Positions 1 through 37,524 of a stretch of 64,000 nucleotides of DNA are shown here, piece after piece; the stretch's first letter is position 1; each line of letters begins with the position of its first letter. The stretch comes from Pachypanchax playfairii (taxonomy: Eukaryota; Chordata; Actinopteri; Cyprinodontiformes; Aplocheilidae), in contig SSNP01000024.1 of the NCBI GenBank assembly GCA_006937955.1, forward strand, positions 2,151,102 through 2,215,101, given 5' to 3'. Below the pieces are notes generated by a model. It did not search any database. It saw only the letters and a list, made by a program, of their open reading frames with translations, and was not told the DNA's origin. The position numbers and the translations under genes are program-made.

Positions 1-1256
1 GCTGTCTGTAGATGCATGTGTATGCATTATTTTACACTCTTACATCAATAGGCTACAACCCAACTCACTCTTGGTGTTTTGCAATGATTGGGTGGTGGTT
101 GCCTGGGATTTCCCAGCCTGAATTATTGTCTCATCATCCCTGCTTGCAGCTAGAAGGTTCTGCGTTTAAAACCGGATCAGGGTCTTTCTGCAAGGAGTTT
201 GTTTGTTCTTCCTCTGAAGCGTGGGGTTCCTCAACAGTCTCAGCCCAGTGAAGTACAAATTTTAAATAATGACCTGCTTTGCAGTTCCATGTTACCGCCA
301 GAAGATGGCGCACTCTGGTCTCAACCAGCTGCACTTGCAGTTCAATGACACTCATCACTCATGTGCATTTTATGACAGGTTGAAGTCACACTCAAGATCC
401 TTCAAGTTACTGTGGTTATACTGTGTCTCCTTTCTTCTAGTGTACTTCCTTGTGCTGATTTTAGCTGTTTATGCGAGAAGTCTTTCTTAGTTTAGTAGTT
501 TTAAGATCTTTGTTAGAACTCCTGGTGAAACTGGGTGAACTTTCTGCAAAGTTGTATCAAACCTGCCTCAGTCAGAGGAACCACTGAGGGAATTACCTCC
601 CTGCCCACTCTTCACTGTCGCTTGTCATTTTCCATCTGGATCCTCCTCCTCATCGTGTAACCAGAAACCAAAGTTGTCATAGGTAAGACAATACTGAGTA
701 ACATCTATCAAACTCTCTGGAAACATCACTGACCTACTTCATGTAAAGTTTTTTGAGGTTATGCAATCCTAACCTTTAAATTGTGCATTTTTTTCATTCA
801 ATCTTTTTATATTCACCTTTTTCCTGTTATTGTCTCAGTCCTCAAGTCAGGTATTCAAAACCCAAAACACTTAACAGAACAAAAAAGGATAAATTTTAGT
901 AACTAAGACATGATCTAGGAAGACTCTTTTGCTTTGGATTTGATTAAATTTTGGTATGTTAGGTGCAAAATGACTGATTGTGGACTTTTATAGAGTAAAA
1001 TATGTTTCAGAAAATAACTTGATTTTTTTTTTTTTGATTAGCTACATTAACAATTTATTCTTTCTATACATAATGTACATATGAAAACCCATTAGCATTT
1101 TTTTTCAGATCCTGCTTTGTGAAACAAAAGCAAATACTTACATTAATACATATTTTAATTATCTAAGTCTTAAAGTTTCCCTAGATATTTATACTGTGCA
1201 TGGGTGTAAATGTGGGTGTTTTTTTTTCTCTTCACGTCATTTGACAACATCCGTAA
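1..1256. other. A/T-rich flank left of the CD225-type gene, no gene seen
   Basis: I see no exon pattern with matching splice phases in this stretch. The short open frames here lack recognisable domains. Upstream exons or the promoter of the CD225-type gene at 1353 could lie here, but nothing in the sequence fixes them. Confidence 0.4.
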
Positions 1257-1352
1257 TTCATAAAACAATGTGTTGTTACTTTCACAAGCCAATGGTCCCT
1301 GATACCGACAACCAAATCAGATTTGCAGAATTCAATTATACAGCAAGACGCT

Positions 1353-2252
1353 ATGGAAAGAGGTCAGACCCGTCTTGTCTCAACATATTATGGATGGTCT
1401 ATTTTTTCCACCTTATGCTGTTGTTTACCTCTTGGGCTTGCTGCTTTGCACTACTCTAACAAGGTAAGGCTTCTGGAGCATTGTGTGTATATATATATAC
1501 AGTTCCGTTATATATATACACAATACAGACCAAAAGTTTGGACACACCTTCTCATTCAAAAAGTTTTCTTTATTTTCATGACTACTTGTAGATACTCAAT
1601 TGGCATCAAAACTATGAATGAACACATAATGTATGGAATTACTGTATGCACTTAAACAAAAAGGGTGAAATAACTGAATACATGTGTTATATTTTAGATT
1701 CCTCAAAATAGCCACCCTTTGCTCTGATTACTGCTTTGCATTCTCTTGAGTTTCAAGAAATGGTTTTCCAACAGTATTGAAGGAGTTCCCAGAGATGCTT
1801 GGTACTTGTTGACCCTTTTGCCTTCACTCTGCGGTTCAGCTCACCCTAAATCATATCAATTGGGTTCAGGTTCTGGTGACTTTGGAGGTTATTTCACACT
1901 TTTTTGTGTGTGTATATATATAAACCAAATGTATTTTGTTCTAAAAAATACCTAAATACTACTTCTGTAATGAACTGGTGCTCCATAAATAAAAATGAAT
2001 TGTGTTTAATTTAATTAAATATCTATCTTTTGACATTTAATTTCTGCATTCTCTTATTGGGAACGTAAACGGAACTCATTTTGAGTATTTTTTTATTAAA
2101 AGGTTAAAACTGCCAACAATGCTGGAGACTCGGTTGCAGCAGAGGACGCATCAGGAACCGCCAAGATGCTCAACATTCTCTCAGTTTTGGCTGGAATTAT
2201 TTGCATCGCCATTTTCGTCACTTTCGAAATACTGGAAACTCCAAAACAATGA
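1353..2252 (+). CDS. CD225/dispanin-family small transmembrane protein (IFITM-like fold)
   Basis: Two coding exons are visible, 1353-1463 and 2103-2252, joined in phase 0 at AAG|GTAAGG and an AG at 2101-2102, giving 86 aa from the ATG at 1353. Residues 14-34 form a hydrophobic cysteine-rich segment with the motif WSIFSTLCCCLPLGLAAL, followed by a short polar loop. Residues 59-78 form a second hydrophobic segment preceded by AKMLNI. This order, with PLG in the first segment and an A-K-x-L-N-I lead into the second, is the CD225 signature shared by IFITM, TRARG1 and SYNDIG-like proteins. Such proteins are membrane-inserted and many regulate vesicle trafficking or fusion. Which subfamily this is cannot be told. 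The reading frame stays open upstream to 1257, so an extra 5' exon spliced near 1343 is possible and the start is uncertain. The intron carries a Tc1-like fragment. Confidence 0.72.
1521..1895 (-). mobile_element. Tc1/mariner-like transposon fragment in CD225-gene intron
   Basis: The block begins with the characteristic fish Tc1 terminal sequence reading CCAAAAGTTTGGACACACC, followed by a stretch whose minus strand reads like the C-terminal end of a Tc1 transposase, including a decayed SPxPNP-type box. Only one end is present; the rest of the element is missing. It lies wholly inside the intron and is flanked by TA-rich microsatellite. Confidence 0.6.
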
Positions 2253-2445
2253 AGATGCATCTTTTGGACAGAAAAAGCAACAAAGAAAAAATGCTTTTGA
2301 AAACAAACAAAATCCATCAGCAGAAACAAAGATATTTGTGTGTTTAGTCAGACATTGCTGTCTTTGAATGCTGTCAAAAGATTTGGAATGCTAAATTTGT
2401 GAAAGTTGATCAACAATTGTACTTGCTTTGCTGTCATCTGGAAAT

Positions 2446-2451
2446 AATAAA
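2446..2451 (+). terminator. Polyadenylation signal of the CD225-type gene
   Basis: AATAAA lies about 195 bp after the stop codon at 2250-2252 and is the first canonical signal downstream on that strand. Confidence 0.5.
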
Positions 2452-2459
2452 CAGTAAAA

Positions 2460-4080
2460 ATCTAAAAGTGTGATGAGTCATGAAGCTAAAATAAAGCAAA
2501 CTGAGGGGGGTTGGGGGGGGGGCTGGAGTCGCATTTTGCCATTTAAAGAATTAAGATAATACTAATAATGAAAATGCACAATATCTGGATTTATTTTTTC
2601 ATTAGAAAATAATACAAAACCCAAAACATTACACACTGACTAAATAAAAGACAGACTAATATTTGTGTCATAATTTGAAAATGTAACTGCATCTATATTG
2701 TACAAAAAATGTTTAAAACAAACATGATCATCTGAATAGTTGCCGCCGCTGTCCATACACAGGGTACGCAGCCTGCGTGGGGCCCCAACTACCTAAAAAG
2801 GGGCCCCGAGTATCACCAGGAGCAAGGTTTAAGTTTAGGGCTTAAGCCTGGATTATTTTCAGAAGCCCTGGGTTTTTTGGATTCCATTCTGATTTTAAGA
2901 AGCTTCTGACTTCTGGTGACACACCTGTGGATGCATATTAAAGCACCTCCATAACACAGAACCTCTTTTTTTGACATGAGAGGATCAAGAGAAATCAACC
3001 AAAACAGCAGGAGAATAACTGTAGACCTCCATAAAAGTGGCTCAATTTTAAATACAATTTGCAATTAAAATACAATAAGATTATCTTCATTTTTAAATTT
3101 AACAAATACAATTTTTTATATTTATTAATCTAAAAACATAAACATTTGGTCTGATTTGATGTTTGACAGTAAAAAAGTGTTTTTGTGTTTTTATCTGACG
3201 TATATGTAAATATCTGATTTCAACTATATATTTGATGTTCTTGATGTTTGGCTTGATTGTTAGAACGGAGAGTGAGGGAGAGAGAGATGGAGAATGAGGA
3301 CAGAACAGAGAATGAACAAGATCCAGGTGAGAAAGACACATTAGTCAAAGACAGTTTACCAACATTCATTAGGACATGTTTACTAGTATATCTTATAGGT
3401 TTGTAATTTTTCTAATTCTATATTTATTAAGTCATGCACGCTTTTTTTGCACAACTAGGCTAAATAGTTATATAAATGTAGTTATTTGGCAGGATTCAAA
3501 AATACTTTAGGCTTTTATGTTCACAAAGCTCAAGCCTTCAAGATAAAAGTCTCAATAAAGAGGTGTTGTCAGTGTAGTGCAGGTCTATGATGATTTTCAG
3601 TGCTACTATTATCTAGTTGTGATTCTGGTTCTGTCTTGGTTCAGTCCTGTTTTAACACCGGATCAGTTTTGGGTCTGGTTTAATCGGGGTTTAACCTTGG
3701 TGTCTTGATCCAGCCCTGGTTCTACTCTGCCTTGTTGCTTAATTAATAATCTAGTTTAAGGTTTCCTGCATATGTGATATAATTTGTTTTCTTATACGAA
3801 GGTCTGCTTGTGTATTTATTTCTAATTTGAAAATAAATAGCAAAAGTTTAAGTAAGTTTTGTGTGTGTTTGTGTGTGTGTGTGTGGGGGGGGGGGGGGGG
3901 NNNNNNNNNNGGGGGGGGGGGGGGGGGGGGGGGGGGGGGTGCGCCTGGCCAATTGAGCTTAGGGCCCCCAAAAGCCTAGCAGCGGCCATGATCTGAATCT
4001 AAATTAATATAAAACATTATTTTCATCTACAAACTCTACATATTACAAGGTTAATCTTTGAGGAATATGGTCAAATCTGT
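2460..4080. other. Intergenic region between CD225-type gene and large minus-strand gene
   Basis: A/T-rich sequence with G-rich patches at 2501-2523 and a GGGGCCCC-rich patch at 2780-2807 that resembles the patch at 3961-3985, suggesting a decayed repeat between them. An exon-like ATG segment at 3289-3327 has no partner. No gene is supported. Confidence 0.4.
3885..3939. other. Poly-G tract containing an assembly gap (10 N)
   Basis: A G homopolymer runs up to ten N at 3901-3910 and continues after it. The true length is unknown because the assembly is broken here; a TG microsatellite leads into it at 3857. Confidence 0.95.
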
Positions 4081-4081
4081 C

Positions 4082-4087
4082 TTTATT
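4082..4087 (-). terminator. Polyadenylation signal of the large minus-strand gene
   Basis: On the minus strand this reads AATAAA, about 95 nt after the stop codon at 4180-4182, and supports the last exon assignment. Confidence 0.6.
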
Positions 4088-4179
4088 TGTCTTCAAGTGC
4101 AAATTATACTTAAATCATTGTATTTAACATTTTCTCAAACATTCATTTAATGCAGATATGGAAGATAAAAGACAGCAGT

Positions 4180-30030
<25,851 letters not shown>

Positions 30031-30059
30031 ATCTGCAACATTTCTGTCAAGCTCATTAA

Positions 30060-32985
30060 ATAAAAAGGCTCATTATCTAAAGTCTAAGTCATTTGTGAGG
30101 TTTGGTTCAGGATCCATGGCAGTTGTCTAGAAGAAATGTTGACATTCTCTGAGTGTGCTCCATTAACTAAATTCTCTCCTTTTGGTTCTGCACACAGGAG
30201 CATGTAGTTAGTCTGCATAACTTTTAATGGCTTGCTGGATAATTTATAAGGCCAGTCAGGTTAGGTGACAGTGACAGTAAAGGGAGCACTCAGAGGAAAG
30301 AAGCAGGAAGAAACAAAGAACTTTTTTTTCTGGTACTGATCATATTACTCCATTTGTTCTTCTTAATCCTACCATGACACTGATTAATGACTTGGACTCC
30401 CAACATGCAGCAACACTACTTTGCTTTAAAAAAAACACACATGGACCTCAAAAGTGAATTGCTTTATTTTGAAATTCCTAAATAAGGGTCAGCCTTCTCT
30501 CAGTGTAGCTTGACATTGTGGAAGCTGCGTTAGCTTCATCGAACAGGCCATTCTGACGTTATCCACTTCACTATCAGCTTGTATTGTGACTAACCAAGAG
30601 AGAGGGGCACCCAGGATCAGTGTGACAGACGAAGTCACCACAGTTTGTGGTGAAATGTCAGTCTTTAACATGGATCAATGAGCTCCAGTCTCTTCTTCTA
30701 CTTTGAATTCTAGTTCCTTTTTGTCACAGATCATTTTATATGCTTGTTAATAGCAGCTGGCAAAATTATATGCACAGTAATCCCCAAAGTAAAGCTGCCT
30801 TTACATGCACATCCTATTGTTAATCCATCAGGTTTCATATCGAGTCAGCCCGTCCTTTTCAGTCCTCTTCTATAAAGTCTTTCCTCAAAGTTCAGCTGTG
30901 TGATTATGGGATTTTATTTATGAGTTCATGCAATCAAAGGACAAGAACGCCTCTGCTCAAATTCATCCCAAAGGTATTTTATCAGGTAGAGGTCAGGACT
31001 CTGCTCAGGTCAGTCATGCTTGCTAAACTGGCTCTTCTATGTCTTTATGGTCCCTTACATGGTTTTGTGCAGCCATGTAAGGGACCATCCTCAAACTGTA
31101 CACCCCACAAAATTGGGAGCATGGAATTGTCGAAAATACCTTTATATGCTGAAGCATTAAGGGTTCCCTTCCCTTGAACTTGAAGTCCAAGCCCACCCTC
31201 TGAAAAATAACCGCACACCATAAGCACAGATAGGGAAGTCCTGTCTCCTGGCAACCACAAAACCTAGACTCAGCTAATATTACAGAGAAACATGATTTGT
31301 CACTGCAAAGAACACGACTTCACTGCTCTAGAGTCGTTAAGCCACTGCATCTGACACTTTGCATTAAACTTGATGATGTAAGGCTTTGATGCAGCTGCTC
31401 GGCTGTGGAAACCCGTTTCTTGAAGCAGACAGCTTGTTCTTGAGCTGTATGATGTTCAGAGGTCTGTAGCTTTTGACTCTGCAGAGAATTGCAGAATTCT
31501 ACACACTGTACACCTTAGCATGTGCTGACCTTATCCTTACCACTTCATGACTGACTTGCTATTATTCACAGCTGCTTCCACAGCTGCTTTATCACTCCTG
31601 CAGTTCGTTCTTTCACAACTATATTTATAGATGCACATCTGAATGCAGGTGCTTGTTATATACTTGTGATTATAGAAGTATTTCAAACACCTGAGTTCAA
31701 TTATTTTGAGGTAGGTTCAAATCATTTTGGCAATACAGAGAATGTTTAGGTCTTCATGGCAAAAACTGACGGATGATTTGCGAATTAAATATCATTTACA
31801 TGCATGAGCTGATTCAGAAAATGCTTTGTGGACTCAAAAAGTAAATTTCTTTAAACGAGATTATATTCTATCTACGACAGACATAGTTAGCTTTGTCAAA
31901 TCTTTACAAACCATTGATTGTTTCCTTTGAAGCAACATGCCAGTGCAATAATCAATGTTTGAACTTTGTCCCATAGTAAAATGACAAAATCCTGGTGTAT
32001 CACTATGAAGTGTCATGAACTGTTCAGCCAATTGTACACAGAATGTAAAAAAAAAAAAAAAAAATCTAATAGTTTATTTAAATGAAAGGCTCTTAAATGC
32101 TTGTCTATTCAATACTCATTGTATGTAGAATACACAATTTAGTGAATGTGCACATGTTCGTTAAAAATGTTACATTTTCAGAAGCTTACTCAGCAGAAAA
32201 CAATAAATAATGATGTTTTCTTGTTCTCTAGTCAAGGTCTTACTCCTCTCTGTTATTGTAGTGAAATAAATGATAGACTTTAGATACCTGGAATAACCCA
32301 CATTGAGTGTTTCATCACGGTAGCCATGGACTTTGAGCCCCCCCCCCCCCGACCAATAAAAACTTGTAACTTATCTAACTGAACCGCTCTCAACTTTCAC
32401 CTAGATATTCATCTTGTTTGTGGTAAAATCTGCATTTCGTAAAGACAAATAAACACATTGTGAAATTCAGTCAGTGGGAAAATATTATTAAAAAAAAAAA
32501 CCTGTGATTAAAAGTCCTTAACTTGCTTTTAATGAATGACTTTTGCTAAATTCCTGTTAAAGATCTTATCTGACTTTAGACCTATAAACTCAAACTTTCA
32601 AACACTTTTCAAACCTAACTGTGTCACCTTTCACTCGTTTTTTTATTTTACTTGAGACACAGAGTGCAAAGTGATTGTTGTGTTATCGCTCACTCTTCAT
32701 TATCATGATCATAAACGAGTAGCAATCTAAATGTTATGCATTTTTTGTTTTGTAACATGACTAAAAGTAACATTTTTCCTTCTATGACTTCATACATTGG
32801 TATTGATATGACACCTCAAAGCAATTCATCAATAATTCTTTGAAATGTGGTTTTATGGTGGTAATACAGTGAATGTTAATGCCATGACTTCACGTTTTTG
32901 TGTGTATGACGAAAGAAATCAGCGTGACCTTCCACATGTTGATTATTGACACACAGGCAGAGTTTAGGCAGCCTCTTTGATAACA
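30060..32985. other. Intergenic interval between the large gene and the apolipoprotein-like gene
   Basis: The two genes point away from each other, so their promoters should lie at the two ends of this stretch. Contents: the decayed Tc1-like element described separately, a poly-A run at 32048-32064, a C-run at 32339-32350, and otherwise A/T-rich sequence. No further exon is supported. I see no clear TATA box next to the start at 30030. Confidence 0.45.
30830..31745 (-). mobile_element. Decayed Tc1-like transposon
   Basis: Minus strand 31260-31090 encodes a fragment reading GYFSEGGLGLQVQGKGTLNA with SAYKGIFDNSMLPILW, which matches the middle of fish Tc1 transposases. The right border reads AATTATTTTGAGGTAGGTTC followed by a TTTTGGCAATACAG phrase, a usual Tc1 end. 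The reading frame is broken and the left border is not clear. Confidence 0.6.
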
Positions 32986-32991
32986 AGGACC

Positions 32992-32999
32992 TATATAAG
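32992..32999 (+). promoter_or_regulatory. TATA box of the apolipoprotein-like gene
   Basis: TATATAAG lies about 25-30 bp before a short non-coding first exon that ends at 33042 with TTTG|GTAAAAAT. A TGATAA GATA-type site precedes it at 32978-32983. Confidence 0.6.
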
Positions 33000-33165
33000 T
33001 CAGATGAGCTGAGAAGTCACTCCACAAACCCTCGATCCTTTGGTAAAAATCTCTCTTCTTCTTTTGTGACAAAAATTCAGATTTAAATCCTGTTTTCTTT
33101 TTTTTTTTCTTGTATGAAATTCTCATCTATTTCTCTCATTTGTCCCTTTACAGACAGATTAAAAA

Positions 33166-34337
33166 ATGCATCTCAAAGTTGTGATCTTCATCTTGTCACT
33201 CTCAACAACTTTAGGTATTTAATTTTTCTTAAAATTGTTTTATTTGGAGACACTTGTATATTTTTTTATAACGTATGCTTTCTTTTCTCATAGCATACCC
33301 ACTGCACAGTGACTCTAGAGAAGCAAACGTGGTTGTCTCTAATGCTAACCAGGCTCATGAAAAGACAGACCAGACAAAAGACGTGCAGTAAGTTGACTAA
33401 ACTAATAAATTTTAAGCTGATGTTTATGTCAAAGAAAAATGTTGAATAGCTTTGTAACAGTGTGTCTTTTTGTTTCTTTATCAGTAGGATCTACAAGAGC
33501 ATCATAGACAGCAGTGGTCTTTACAAACAAGCAGATGGTGACAACAAAAATCCCTTGGCAGTGGAGATGCAGCGCAAACTCTCCATGGAGTCAGAGAGAC
33601 TGCGTGTGCGTCTGCGCCAAGAACTTGCCGAGCTGCGGGAGAGGCTGTCTCCATCTCCAACCCATCTCAGTGCCACGCTGGCTAGCATGAGGGAGCGACT
33701 GGTTCCCCTCACCCACCAGCTGCAGACGTCCCTCAGCAGCAGCCACCAAGATCTGTGCGGCCAGCTGAGTCTCTTCCTTCAAGGCCTGGAGACAGAAGAA
33801 GCTCAGAGAGAGGCTGGTCCAGCTCTCTATCAAGAAGCTTTCCACTGGATCAGCCAAACTCTGGATCACAACAACCTCCAGTTGGCCAGCATCCTCTCCG
33901 ACTTCCACACCAAAGCCAGTGACACGACCGAACATCTGAAACAGGCTCCTGAGATGGAAGAAAATAACTCAAACGTCTGGAAGGCAATGAGCTCCAAACT
34001 GGAACACGAAGTGAGTTCGATGAAGGAGGAGGCGCAGAACAGGGTGGGGGCTCTGAAAGCACATCTTGAAGCTCTGCTTGAATCAGCTCAGCCTCTCATG
34101 GCTGAAGTGACTGGCAGTGTGGAGCAGTACTGCCAAAATGCAGCACTGCAGGACCAAGTTCTTCAGGCCTGGATGGAGGGGCTGTTGATCAGTGTGGAGG
34201 AGGAGGTCTCTGGTTCCTCAGCCTCTCATCAGCCTCTGCCTCCTTTATTGTCCACACAACATGGTGGCTCTTTGCAGGAGGACTTCTCAGTTAAGCTATC
34301 GGCTCTGATCCAGGACATTATGCACTCTGTGCAGTGA
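33166..34337 (+). CDS. Exchangeable apolipoprotein-like secreted protein (ApoA-I/A-IV/E family)
   Basis: Coding exons 33166-33214, 33294-33387 and 33485-34337 (phases 1, 2, end) give 331 aa. A non-coding exon about 33024-33042 precedes them. Residues 1-17 are a signal peptide (MHLKVVIFILSLSTTLA). The rest is amphipathic and helix-rich, with LRVRLRQELAELRERLSPSP and SMRERLVPLTHQLQTSL, i.e. 11/22-residue blocks punctuated by proline as in ApoA-I, A-IV and E. The exon plan also fits that family: signal peptide split by an intron, a short N-terminal exon, and one long last exon carrying the repeats. Such proteins bind lipid and circulate on lipoproteins. The C-terminal third is less repeat-like, so this is a diverged member; the exact orthologue is not clear. 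It converges with the ZPLD1-like gene. Confidence 0.75.
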
Positions 34338-34755
34338 CAAAAACATGCACTTAAAAAGCTGTATTTTAACACAAGCACAGATTAAATGTAAGTAACTTTA
34401 TCCATATTGTTCTTGCTTGCTTCTGATCCAGCATGGAACGCTGGTTGTAAATACTTCTGAATGCTTGAACTGAAATGATTTTGTCATTGTTGTTCTTCGA
34501 ATGAGTGAAAAGCCATGAGTGTCATTTTTCTAAGTCATGTGAAAGGTGTCCTGGAAAGTAAAATTTGCTATTATTAATGTAAAAAAAAACAAAAAAAACG
34601 TTGTTACCATTTTATTATAATTATTATATATGTCTTATAGACCAGTTAAGAATGTGAGACCATCAATTTCTTTTTCATTTATCTTTATTAAAGAAAGACA
34701 CTCCAGGTTTGAAATTCCCACATGTACAGTTTTCACAATCTGTGATGTAACATAG

Positions 34756-34761
34756 AATAAA
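34756..34761 (+). terminator. Polyadenylation signal of the apolipoprotein-like gene
   Basis: AATAAA about 420 bp after the stop at 34335-34337 on the same strand. Confidence 0.45.
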
Positions 34762-34775
34762 TGCCATGTAAAACA

Positions 34776-34781
34776 TTTATT
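34776..34781 (-). terminator. Candidate polyadenylation signal of the ZPLD1-like gene
   Basis: Reads AATAAA on the minus strand, about 310 nt after the stop at 35091-35093 and only 15 bp from the plus-strand signal, so the two transcripts may overlap at their 3' ends. Confidence 0.35.
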
Positions 34782-35090
34782 ATGAAAACAAACTTGTATT
34801 AAAGTTGCTCCGTTCTTTAATAGCCGACATTGTTTCTATTTGTTTTTCCACTGTCCTCTTTTTGATTCTTTCACAATCACTAAACAACCCTCTAAAAGCA
34901 GCAGAATATACAGTAAAAATGATATAAGATCCCAATTGATTTGTTTGATTACACGCCAATAATTACTGCTGTGAAATCAGGTGCTGATACGCTTATAAAC
35001 CAAATGAAATTATAAGGTGGTAGAGGCAGGAAGTTGGCAAGGACAACTTTAATCAGTCAAATTATTGTCCTATCCAAAAAAAAAACAACT

Positions 35091-37524
35091 TCAGGATGAA
35101 GCAGCCACCATCCATCCAAACACCACCCACACCAGCAGGCCGGTGGCGTTAATGTTATCCATACCTGGTGCCACGTTAGTGCCTGCTGAACAGAAAAACA
35201 TATCAATTAAGTTTTTAAATATCTTAAATACCTTTTTAGATCTTTAAATTATTCTGATCAAATATAAATAAAGGATACTCACTGTAGGCAGCCGTCACAG
35301 GGGAAGCTTTGATAAAGCAAAAGAAATATGGTCAATAAATATATTCATCATCACATTGTAGGAATAAAAGTTATATTTGTAGATAATAATTTGCAAAAAT
35401 GAACCTTCTTTAGCAATGTACAGAGGCCCTACTGTGATGGTGGCCGAGTCACTGCTGCTTTCTCCAAAAGGAGTCACAGATCTTTTTCTCCTGCTACAAG
35501 ACTGAAAAAAAAAATGTTTATTATTTATTGCATAATTATTTGAATAAAAGTGTAAAATAGTGTGCAAATAATTTGACAATTGTTGATTTCTATGTGAGAA
35601 AATCCTTTTTTTTTTAAATTGTGACTGTTTTTGCTTGTTTTCTTATAATTAAAGGAAATTTTAAAACATCCCAGCTGGAAAAAATATTGAATTTATTAAC
35701 TTTTAACACATTTCTTTGAGTTTTTGAATCTTTTCTTTTTAAATGTCGTTGTTAACATATGATTAAGACGTTTAGTGGGAATAAAGCAATTTTTGGAACT
35801 AATCTGTTTTACCTATATTGTGTTTTACTGCTGATTTATAAACTATTTACTTTTATTTCCACTGGCCAGTTTGTAAGATGCTGCAAGATTCTTAAAGACT
35901 AAAGTTGATTCTTCTCGTCTCTTTAACTTACAGACGTCAGCTCTTGGCACTTGGTCGGCTCACAGAGTCTCAGTATGCAGTGCAAGAAGATAGTGGACTT
36001 TTCCTGGTCTCGGTGCAGAACAAAGCGAAAGGCTTCAAAGTTAAAATGTGCAACAGTGGAAAGGCCGTTCTTTGTTACAGCCGTCCTTGTTTCTACGTTA
36101 CACCTGCAACAAAGAAAATGGAAAAAATATCTAAAATGTACTTTTAACCCTGTGATGCCAAATATGTCTGATGATGCACCAGTTTTTAAGACCTTTGCCT
36201 TTTTTAATAGAATCAAAAAATAATTATGAGTTAAAATTGAAACCGGTATTGTAATGTTTCCTTACCCAGTGAAGAAGTTGTGCACGTCAGTCTGTGACAA
36301 GTTGTAAGGAGAGGGAGTAGCAAAACAGTGATCCAGCAGCACGTGGAAACTGGAAACAGAACAGATAGTAGAGTGAGTGTAAACCTGTCATCAACTTTGT
36401 TTCTTTATATTAACTTATTAACCTAATGGGATTCACTCACTTTCCTGTGAGGTTAACAGCTTTAACCTCCACATAGACCTCAGTTCGTAGCTCAAGTCCA
36501 GTTGAAGGTACCACTAACGGATGCTGATAGTCAGAGTCCTGAGGAAACAAAACAGACTGAGTAAGATACTTTAACTTTGAGGACTCGTCATTTGAATCAA
36601 ACTTTGCACCTACATTAAAAACACTCATCTTTAGTGTATTGATGAAGGTTCCATTATTACTACTGGTTGCCACTGAGACAGAGGAACTAAAACACAATTG
36701 CACAAAAAGGAAATAAAATCCATTTAATAAAAAGAATAATTATGACAAATTATTTTTTTGTATTTACTCACGCTGCTATCTTTGTGTTGTTGATGAGATA
36801 CTCCAGAGGGTAGCGGCAGGAGAACTGGTAATAGAGGTCTGTGGAGTAGCTGATTATCCCCACTGCAGATCTGGGTGTGTCAATGTACCCAGTAATAATG
36901 ACTGACTGAATGGATGAAAAACTACTGAAGGGACCTGCAGGATCAGGGACTTCATCCACAATCTGCAAAAAAAAAAAAACAGCAACAGACACAGATAGGT
37001 TTTATATGTTAGTAAATCTTTAAATAATTCTCCATATAAACTTAATTTCATCCAAAGTCTTTATATATTTATCACTAAAGCATCTTTTAACAGACACATT
37101 CTGACCTGCAGAGACTGGCGACAGGTGTTATCCTGACTGTCGTTAACAGGCAGGTGGTAACGGACGACTGGAGGGTTCACACTGGTATCAACAGAACCCA
37201 GGCAGGCAAAATTATTGTGGTTCCCATTAAGTGCCAGTTCGGATGAGTTGAAACCTGCCCACTGAGCCGTGCACAGATTGACCTCCACGGTTATCGTAAC
37301 AGTGCCACAGCTGACCGTCAGATCAGAGTTATCTGAATAAAATCATTGAGAAACTGCTTGAGTTTAAAGTCTAAAAAATACATTTATGCAAAGATTTACT
37401 TGATGTAACTTAGTTTCCATGTTTCCCCACCTGGGGTCCTTTCATAAATAGAGGAGCAGTTGTAAAGACAAAGAGCGGGTTGAAGAAGAGCCACCAGCAG
37501 AGGGAGACAGATGTAAAGAACCAT
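35091..37524 (-). CDS. Zona pellucida domain protein, ZPLD1-like, with GPI-type C-terminus
   Basis: Ten coding exons: 37524-37431, 37332-37106, 36962-36772, 36686-36614, 36538-36441, 36349-36266, 36103-35932, 35501-35405, 35306-35283, 35182-35091; phases agree, total 1152 nt, 383 aa. Signal peptide MVLYICLPLLVALLQPALC. The ZP domain covers about residues 35-312, with ZP-N motifs (CGTVTITVEVNLC, ELALNGNHNNFACLG), the central GYIDTPRSAVGIISYS and FSCRYPLEYLINNTK, and ZP-C (FHVLLDHCFATPSPYN, STIFLHCILRLC). Motif order and wording match ZPLD1. A furin-type site RRKR is at residues 317-320, as expected for ZP protein maturation. The protein ends in a short hydrophobic tail without a cytoplasmic part, which suggests a GPI anchor rather than the membrane span of ZPLD1. 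It is probably an extracellular matrix or cupula/tectorial-type protein; the exact tissue role is unknown. Confidence 0.85.

Noticed and set aside
3289..3327. Exon-like ATG segment ending CCAG|GTGAGA on the plus strand
   Set aside because: Thirteen low-complexity acidic codons without a partner exon; the only nearby candidate is the shadow frame at 4158.
31047..31088. 16-bp-stem hairpin around GGTCCCTTACATGG
   Set aside because: It lies inside the decayed Tc1-like transposase region and is best seen as a local rearrangement of that relic.
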